DNA of 64,000 nt from Streptomyces sp. NBC_00683 (GTDB taxonomy: Bacteria > Actinomycetota > Actinomycetes > Streptomycetales > Streptomycetaceae), in contig NZ_CP109013.1 of assembly GCF_036226745.1 (NCBI RefSeq), positions 4,402,001 through 4,466,000 of the forward strand, written 5' to 3'. Position numbers and translations under genes: made by a program. Below, piece by piece: positions 58,987-64,000 of the stretch. Position 1 is the stretch's first letter; each line of letters opens with the position of its first letter. The notes below the pieces were generated by a model. The model was not told where the DNA came from, did no database searches, and saw only the letters and a list, made by a program, of their open reading frames with translations.

Positions 58987-60054
58987 GTGACCGTCACAGA
59001 CCTGCCGCCCGCCGGCCCCGCAGCACCCGCCCTGCGCCGCAGTGCCGAGCTGGAGGAACAGCTCGCGCAGGACCCGGGCCGTTTCCGGGTCCTCACCGGC
59101 GACCGGCCCACCGGGGCCCTCCACCTCGGGCACTACTTCGGCACCCTCCACAACCGGGTGCGCCTCCAGGACCTCGGCGTGGACGTCTTCGTCCTGATCG
59201 CCGACTACCAGGTCCTCACCGACCGGGACGTCGCCGAGCGGCTCACCGAGCACGTGGAGGGGCTGCTGCTGGACTATCTGGCCATCGGGATCGACCCCGC
59301 CCGGACGACGGTCTTCAACCACAGCGCCGTACCGGCCCTCAACCAGCTCCTCCTGCCGTTCCTCTCCCTCGTCTCCGTCGCCGAGCTCGGCCGCAACCCC
59401 ACCGTGAAGGACGAGATCGCCCACTCCCGGCAGGCCGCGGTCAGCGGGCTCATGTACACCTACCCGGTGCACCAGGCCGCCGACATCCTGTTCTGCAAGG
59501 GAAACCTCGTACCCGTCGGGCTGGACCAGCTGCCCCACCTGGAGATCACCCGCACCGTCGCCCGCCGCTTCAACGAGCGGTACGGGGTGGTCTTCCCGGA
59601 ACCCGACGCGCTGCTCTCCGCCGCGCCCCTGCTGCTCGGCACCGACGGCACCAAGATGAGCAAGAGCCGGAACAACTCCGTCGCCCTCGGCGCGGACGCC
59701 GACGAGACGGCCCGGCTGATCAAGGGCGCGACCACCGACGCCGAGCGGCACATCACGTACGAGCCCGAACGGCGGCCCGGGGTGTCCAGCCTGGTGCTGC
59801 TGGCCGCGCTCTGCCTCGGGCGCGACCCGCACGACGTCGCCGAAGAGATCGGGAACGGCGGCGGTGCCGCGCTCAAGCGGACCGTGACGGACGCGGTGAA
59901 CGCGACGATGGCCCCGATCCGGGCCCGCCGGGCGGAGTACGAGCAGGACATGGCGTACGTGCGGTCGGTACTGCGCGCGGGCAACGAGCGGGCGAACGCG
60001 ATCGCCGAGGCGACGCTGGACGAGGTGCGCGAGGCGATGGGCACGCCCCGCTGA
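58987..60054 (+). CDS. trpS: Tryptophanyl-tRNA synthetase (probably the auxiliary, inducible type)
   Basis: Class I synthetase of 355 aa. The HIGH-like motif is GALHLGHYFG and the KMSKS loop is DGTKMSKSRNN. The first strand reads VLTGDRPTG where housekeeping bacterial TrpRS usually has SGxQPSG. This divergence, together with the attenuator, resembles the indolmycin-resistant auxiliary TrpRS1 of S. coelicolor. GTG 58987 has GAGGAGA 8 nt upstream. Likely regulated by charged tRNA-Trp through the leader. It is followed by an 11-bp hairpin and is convergent with a RCK channel-like gene. Confidence 0.93.
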   Translation: MTVTDLPPAGPAAPALRRSAELEEQLAQDPGRFRVLTGDRPTGALHLGHYFGTLHNRVRLQDLGVDVFVLIADYQVLTDRDVAERLTEHVEGLLLDYLAIGIDPARTTVFNHSAVPALNQLLLPFLSLVSVAELGRNPTVKDEIAHSRQAAVSGLMYTYPVHQAADILFCKGNLVPVGLDQLPHLEITRTVARRFNERYGVVFPEPDALLSAAPLLLGTDGTKMSKSRNNSVALGADADETARLIKGATTDAERHITYEPERRPGVSSLVLLAALCLGRDPHDVAEEIGNGGGAALKRTVTDAVNATMAPIRARRAEYEQDMAYVRSVLRAGNERANAIAEATLDEVREAMGTPR

Positions 60055-60063
60055 CCGTGCCGG

Positions 60064-60089
60064 CCCGTGGCCGAGTGCTCGGCCACGGG
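60064..60089. terminator. Bidirectional terminator, 11-bp perfect stem
   Basis: CCCGTGGCCGA (60064-60074) and its complement (60079-60089), loop GTGC, between trpS and the minus-strand channel-like gene. Confidence 0.85.
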
Positions 60090-62093
60090 TCACAGACGGT
60101 TCATCGAGCGCTGCCTGCGCAGCAGTTCCGCCAGACCGCGCCGGGTCGCCGCGATCACCACCCGGTCCTCCGGCCGCAGCACGTAGCCCGGGTGCAGGTT
60201 CCAGATCAGTCCGGCCGGCCGGTCCGTCGCGTCGGGTCCGAAGGGGTCGTACGGGGGGACGGCGGCCAGATCCGGGCGGCGGTCGGCCGGCGGGGTGGCG
60301 TCCAGGGCCAGGACGCGCCAGGAACCCGGGCGGAACGCCTGCTCGACGGTGTGGCCCTCCAGTTGCGGATGGCCCCCCACCTCCAGGGCGGCGAACAGCA
60401 TGACCTTGCGTTCGACCGGGACCGCGCCCAGGATCTGCCGGCCCATCATGGCGACGGCGAACGACGGGGCGGCCAGGTGGGAGACGGAGCGGGAGCGGGT
60501 CAGGGCCTGCGGGTGGACCGTGCGCAGGGTCCGGTAGACGGCGGTGGCGAACTCGTCGTCGTACAGGCGCAGTGCCACCCGCAGGTCGGGCTTCACCGAG
60601 CGGGCGTACAGGGCGGCTTCGAGGTTCGTCGTGTCGACGCTGGTCAGGGCCAGCAGCGCGCGGGCCCGGCGGATCTTGGCCGCTTCCAGGACGCCCTCCT
60701 GGGTGACATCGCCGATGACCGTCGGGATGTGCATGCTGCGGGCCAGCGGGATGCCGCGCGCCTCCGGGTCCTCCTCGACGACGACGACGGGGATGTCCAG
60801 CTCGCGGAGCCGCACGAGGACCCTCGTACCGATCTTGCCGAGGCCCAGCAGCACGACGTGGCCGGACAGGCCGCGCGGGGGGCGGCGCAGCGCGGACGCG
60901 GTGCGCAGCGAGCCGAACGCCTCCAGGACGGCGGCGACCAGCAGCGGCAGGAGGAGGAGCCCGGCCGTTCCGGAGAGGAGCTGGATGATCTGGCGGGACG
61001 CCGGGTCCTTGTCCCCGTCCGCCGGGTCGCCCATCGCGAGCAGGTCGAGCAGGGTCAGATAGGCGGCGTGCACGGGGCTGTCGCCGGTGGTGACGACCGA
61101 GGCGACGGCCAGGCCCACGACGGCCGTCGCGACGCCCGCCGCCGACCAGCGCAGCCGGCGCGAGAAGATGTGGCCGAGCGGTGCGCCCCTGCCGCCCATC
61201 CGGGTGGGTGTGCGGTCGGGGCCCGCCTGGCTGATGGCTTCCAGGACGACCGTGCCCCGGCCGGTGGCCGCGGCCACCGTCGCATGGTCGGGCAGGAGCT
61301 GGGGACCCTCCTCGCCGCTGCTGTCGGATCCCTCGGTGCCCGCGGGGTCATGGGTGGTGGAGGAGAGCAGGGCCAGCGTGCACAGGCCCGGGTCGGCGAG
61401 CTCGCCCTGCCGGGGCGGGGTCCGCTCGGCGGCGCGCAGGAGCACGCCCTCGGCCTGGATGACCTTGCTGCTGCCGGTCAGTGCGGTGGCGGCCAGGGCG
61501 GGGGCGGCGGTGTCGGCGTCGGACAGCACGGTCGTGGAGGCGTCCAGGGCGGCCGGGTCGAGCCCCGGCATCGCGACGGCGGCAGCCTGGTCGAGCAGGG
61601 TCTCCAGGTGCTGGCCGAGCTTGCGGTTGTAGAGCCGGATGACCAGCCGCAGACGCGGGTTGAGGCGCCGGGCCGTCAGGGCGGCCCGGATGTTGCGCTC
61701 GTCGTCGTCGTAGACCAGCGCGAGCGCGGCGGCCCGGTCGACACCCGCCTCCTCCAGTACGTCGTCGGACGGCTCGTGCGCCTCGATGATGCGTACGGCC
61801 TCGACCCCGGCGTTGGTGTCGCCGTCACCGGTCCCGCCCGCCGCGCCGTTGCGGTTCATCGCCGCCGACATGCGGCCGAACAGGGCTGCCGCCCGCGCGC
61901 GTTGGGTCAGCGGCAGATCGGGGCGGCTGGTGTCGCGGCCCGGCGGGAGCAGCAGGGTGACCCGCTCCCCGTACACATAGCGCAGCTCCACGGCGAGCCG
62001 CCGGGCGAGCGTGTCGTCGCCGCAGACCACCATGTGGCCGCTGGTTGTGGGGCGTTGGGGCTGCTGAGGAAGGGGAGGCACGAAACCCAGCAT
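60090..62093 (-). CDS. Tandem RCK/TrkA-N channel-like protein lacking a GYG filter
   Basis: Membrane protein of 667 aa with two NAD-binding RCK modules and a two-TM pore region between them: RCK-N 1 (HMVVCGDDTLARRLAVEL, about 20-200), a TM pair (about 320-390) and RCK-N 2 (VVLLGLGKIGTRVLVRLRE, from about 405) with a C-terminal TrkA-C. In the pore-loop position the sequence is AYLTLLDLLAMGDPADGDKD, with no T-x-G-Y/F-G selectivity motif, unlike the canonical channel at 4691. It may be a non-selective, accessory or CASTOR/SYM8-like protein rather than a working K+ channel. ATG 62093. Confidence 0.85.
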   Translation of the reverse strand: MLGFVPPLPQQPQRPTTSGHMVVCGDDTLARRLAVELRYVYGERVTLLLPPGRDTSRPDLPLTQRARAAALFGRMSAAMNRNGAAGGTGDGDTNAGVEAVRIIEAHEPSDDVLEEAGVDRAAALALVYDDDERNIRAALTARRLNPRLRLVIRLYNRKLGQHLETLLDQAAAVAMPGLDPAALDASTTVLSDADTAAPALAATALTGSSKVIQAEGVLLRAAERTPPRQGELADPGLCTLALLSSTTHDPAGTEGSDSSGEEGPQLLPDHATVAAATGRGTVVLEAISQAGPDRTPTRMGGRGAPLGHIFSRRLRWSAAGVATAVVGLAVASVVTTGDSPVHAAYLTLLDLLAMGDPADGDKDPASRQIIQLLSGTAGLLLLPLLVAAVLEAFGSLRTASALRRPPRGLSGHVVLLGLGKIGTRVLVRLRELDIPVVVVEEDPEARGIPLARSMHIPTVIGDVTQEGVLEAAKIRRARALLALTSVDTTNLEAALYARSVKPDLRVALRLYDDEFATAVYRTLRTVHPQALTRSRSVSHLAAPSFAVAMMGRQILGAVPVERKVMLFAALEVGGHPQLEGHTVEQAFRPGSWRVLALDATPPADRRPDLAAVPPYDPFGPDATDRPAGLIWNLHPGYVLRPEDRVVIAATRRGLAELLRRQRSMNRL

Positions 62094-62159
62094 GCCCTGT
62101 CCTCTCCCGATTCTCGATCATCAGCTTTCGCTCTCCCGCGGTGGGCGGGGCGTGTGCGC

Positions 62160-62798
62160 TCAGGCGGCCTTGCGCGGCAGCGCTCGCGGGGCGGGCGCGG
62201 CATCGTACGCCGAGACCCAGAAGAACTCGCCCTCGGCGTCGTACGCGTGGAGCAGCCCCGTACTGCCCGCTCCGAGCACCTCGCCGGGACCGGACGACGG
62301 CACCGGCTGCCGGACCCGCACGATCGCGGTCGAGCCGTCGGCCGCCGAAACCTCCGCCTGCCCGAAGCCGGTGCTGACGGACCCCGTACGGATCGTGCAG
62401 ACCTGCCCCAGGAAGTCCCGCCGCGATGGGGGAGGTTCCGCCCGGAAGTACCGGCGGAGGTGGCGTACGAGCATGCGGACGACCCCCCAGGCGATCAGCA
62501 GCGCCCCCGCCAGTACGGCGACATGGAGCAGGGAGCGTGCGGTACCGGTGACACCGCTGCGCTGGACCAGGACCGACCCCGTGAGGCCGGTGAACCAGGC
62601 GATGACCACGGCGAGCGACGCGGACACGGCGACCGGCACCCCGCCGATGCCCGCCGCGTCGGCGTCGAGGTCGCTGTCGAAGGAGTCCGTTGCGGTGGCC
62701 CCGACCAGCACCAACAGCCAGAAGCAGATGACGACGACCAGGGCGGCGTCGAGGACGACGGCAGGAAAGGCAAGTGCTGCGGAAAGGATTTCGGCCAT
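62160..62798 (-). CDS. NfeD/YqiJ-like OB-fold membrane protein
   Basis: Protein of 212 aa. Three TM helices in the first half (about 5-35, 60-85, 95-115) are followed by a short basic linker (RHLRRYFRAEPPPSRRD) and a C-terminal OB-fold domain (GQVCTIRTGSVSTGFGQAEV ... GSTAIVRVRQPV) of the NfeD/YqiJ type. Relatives often act with flotillin-like stomatin proteins in membrane organisation; no flotillin gene is adjacent here. ATG 62798 has GGGGGTG 6 nt upstream. It is followed by the RCK channel-like gene on the same strand, 66 bp away. Confidence 0.75.
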   Translation of the reverse strand: MAEILSAALAFPAVVLDAALVVVICFWLLVLVGATATDSFDSDLDADAAGIGGVPVAVSASLAVVIAWFTGLTGSVLVQRSGVTGTARSLLHVAVLAGALLIAWGVVRMLVRHLRRYFRAEPPPSRRDFLGQVCTIRTGSVSTGFGQAEVSAADGSTAIVRVRQPVPSSGPGEVLGAGSTGLLHAYDAEGEFFWVSAYDAAPAPRALPRKAA

Positions 62799-63126
62799 CC
62801 GGTTCACCCCCTGCGACGCTGCGCGCCTCTGTCTGCCAGGGGTGGTGGTGGCGGGGTGCGCACGGGGCCCCGGCGCCGCGACACCGCGAACGGCACCGCA
62901 GCAGCCGGGTCCTCTCCCCGTGTCCCCCGTGCTTCCCCCGTAACCCCCGTGCTTCCCCCGTGTGTTGCTGAAGAGATCGTGCCAGTCGGGGCTCTTTCCC
63001 CGCACTGCCGGAATCCGGCAATCTTTGCGAGTTCCTGATGCCGGGCACCGGCACCCGTCCACGTGCGTTGGAGAGGTGTCGGCGCGGGTCGGCGCCCTCA
63101 CGTACAGGACGCAGGAGGAGTGAGCC
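62799..63126. promoter_or_regulatory. Divergent control region upstream of the OB-fold and pucR genes
   Basis: 328 bp without a gene. It contains two copies of an 18-nt repeat (CCCCCGTGCTTCCCCCGT, 62924-62941 and 62944-62961, 20-nt period) and a perfect palindrome TGCCGGAATCCGGCA (63006-63020) listed separately. The pucR ribosome site GGAGGAG is near 63115. No small gene is convincing. Confidence 0.7.
63006..63020. promoter_or_regulatory. 15-bp perfect palindrome, candidate operator
   Basis: TGCCGGA and TCCGGCA flank a central A, 107 nt upstream of the pucR-type gene. An odd-length perfect dyad in a divergent control region is typical of a dimeric repressor or activator; autoregulation by the PucR-type protein is possible but unproven. 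Confidence 0.5.
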
Positions 63127-64000
63127 GTGGCAGAGCCGGAGATCCCCGAGGAGTTCCTGGGGGACCACGCCCGCGTGCTGGGCGAGGTCGCGGACACCGG
63201 GCGCCGGCTCACCCGTGACGAGCTGGAGACCCGGCGCGCGCTGGGCCGTGAGGCCGCGGAGGCCGGGCACCAGCTGCGCGCCCTGGTGAATCTGCACCTG
63301 GCGGCCACCCGCAGCGCGTGGCCGCGCGCCGCGATCGGGTCCGGTGCGGCCGCCGATGCCGTGCTGGCCGCGGTGGAACAGGGGGTCGACGCCTTCGCGG
63401 AGGGATTCGAGCGGGCGCAGCGGCTCACCGTGCGGCGCGAGGAAGCGGCGCGGCGGGAGTTCATCGACGACCTGCTGTACGGGCGCAGCGACCTGGGCAG
63501 GCTCGCGGAGCGCGCCACACGCTTCGGGCTGCGGCTCTCGCGGGCGCACGCCGTCGCCGTGGCGACGGGGCCGGAGGCGTACACCGAGACCGACGCCGTG
63601 TCCCGAAGTGTGGAGACGGCACTGCTCACCCGCTTCAGCGGCCGGAAGATCCTGCTCACCACGAAGGACGGGCGCCTCGTCTGCATCGCCCCCGGCAGCC
63701 AGCCGGACGTCCTGAGGTACTTCGCCAAGCAGGCGCACGCCGCGACGGACGGCGGCCAGGTCGCGGTCGGGCGCGCGCACCGGGGTCCCGGCGGCGTCGT
63801 CCACTCGTACGACGAGGCGCTCGAGGCGCTCGATCTGGCGCAGCGGATGGGGCTCGACGAGCCGGTGCTGTACGCCACGGACCTGTTGGTCTACCCGGTG
63901 CTGACGCGGGACCGGCAGGCGATGGCCGATCTGGTGCGCAGCGAGCTAGGCCCGCTCCAGGGGGCCCGGGGCGGCGCGGAACCGCTGCTGCGGACGCTGT
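63127..64000 (+). CDS. PucR-family helix-turn-helix regulator, 3' truncated
   Basis: Starts GTG 63127 with GGAGGAG 6 nt upstream and runs off the right edge in frame (291 codons visible). The sequence (MAEPEIPEEFLGDHARVLGE, then a helical region and KQAHAATDGGQVAVGRAHRG, EALEALDLAQRMGL) matches the CdaR/PucR architecture: an N-terminal sensory helical domain, a GGDEF-like central domain and, outside the window, a C-terminal PucR HTH. Such proteins regulate purine or aromatic catabolism or fatty acid genes. It is divergent from the OB-fold membrane gene across a region with a palindrome. Confidence 0.85.
   Translation, partial: MAEPEIPEEFLGDHARVLGEVADTGRRLTRDELETRRALGREAAEAGHQLRALVNLHLAATRSAWPRAAIGSGAAADAVLAAVEQGVDAFAEGFERAQRLTVRREEAARREFIDDLLYGRSDLGRLAERATRFGLRLSRAHAVAVATGPEAYTETDAVSRSVETALLTRFSGRKILLTTKDGRLVCIAPGSQPDVLRYFAKQAHAATDGGQVAVGRAHRGPGGVVHSYDEALEALDLAQRMGLDEPVLYATDLLVYPVLTRDRQAMADLVRSELGPLQGARGGAEPLLRTL

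Noticed and set aside
58839..63038. 1399-codon plus-strand open frame across trpS and the channel gene
   Set aside because: Shadow frame without domains; trpS and the minus-strand channel and OB-fold genes have strong motifs.
1..64000. Search for tRNA, rRNA, CRISPR arrays, IS elements and prophage genes
   Set aside because: No cloverleaf-like segment, regular spaced repeats, transposase or phage genes were seen by eye; a dedicated scan could still find weak cases.

Overview
The window is core-chromosome DNA of a Streptomyces-type actinomycete. The evidence is very high G+C, frequent GTG starts, GTGA/ATGA start-stop overlaps, strong T-poor terminator hairpins, no in-frame TTA codon noticed, mycothiol- and proteasome-related families, two bkd clusters, and ParB-binding parS palindromes (GTTTCACGTGAAAC) that in Streptomyces cluster around oriC. 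Gene order (bkd cluster, moeA, Ser/Thr kinase pair, orphan response regulator, second bkd cluster, K15-type PBP, acyl-CoA dehydrogenase, aspS, metG, phoX) matches what I recall of the region to one side of oriC in S. coelicolor. That synteny comes from memory and was not computed.

Layout. 1-5800: tail of one branched-chain keto acid dehydrogenase cluster (E1 beta, E2), two molybdopterin genes (MobA-like, MoeA) and a K+ channel whose GTG start lies inside a parS site. 5866-12111: quinone oxidoreductase, proteasome activator Bpa, and a PadR-regulated ABC transporter with its operator. 12183-18683: a divergent pair of membrane Ser/Thr kinases, a phosphotransferase, a flavin-fold protein and an orphan NarL-type response regulator. 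19013-22586: complete bkdABC. 22665-31889: D-Ala-D-Ala peptidase (K15 type), GntR/MFS pair, mycothiol-dependent isomerase family protein, nitrilase, a second parS, LURP-one and NHL/thioredoxin proteins, DUF6458 and M18 aminopeptidase. 32064-40933: acyl-CoA dehydrogenase, SseB, pirin, AI-2E permease, SpoIIE-type phosphatase, AspRS. 41079-50508: secreted intradiol dioxygenase, L,D-transpeptidase lipoprotein, MetRS, two-component system, VWA protein, PhoX. 50744-62798: S4 protein, oxidoreductases, DrrAB-like ABC exporter, cupin, Usp, luciferase/FMN reductase pair, DUF6126 microprotein, an attenuator-controlled tryptophanyl-tRNA synthetase, and a RCK channel-like protein lacking a GYG filter. 63127-end: a PucR-type regulator running off the edge.

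There is no obvious secondary-metabolite cluster, prophage, IS element, CRISPR array, tRNA or rRNA. The most interesting material is regulatory. It comprises a complete ribosome-mediated attenuator in front of trpS (single Trp codon, 1:2 stem, 8-bp antiterminator, T-run terminator), and a perfect 14-bp anti-Shine-Dalgarno helix between the M18 aminopeptidase and DUF6458 genes. It also includes parS sites that coincide with gene junctions and terminators, and several operator-like palindromes upstream of padR, bkdA, LLM and pucR genes.
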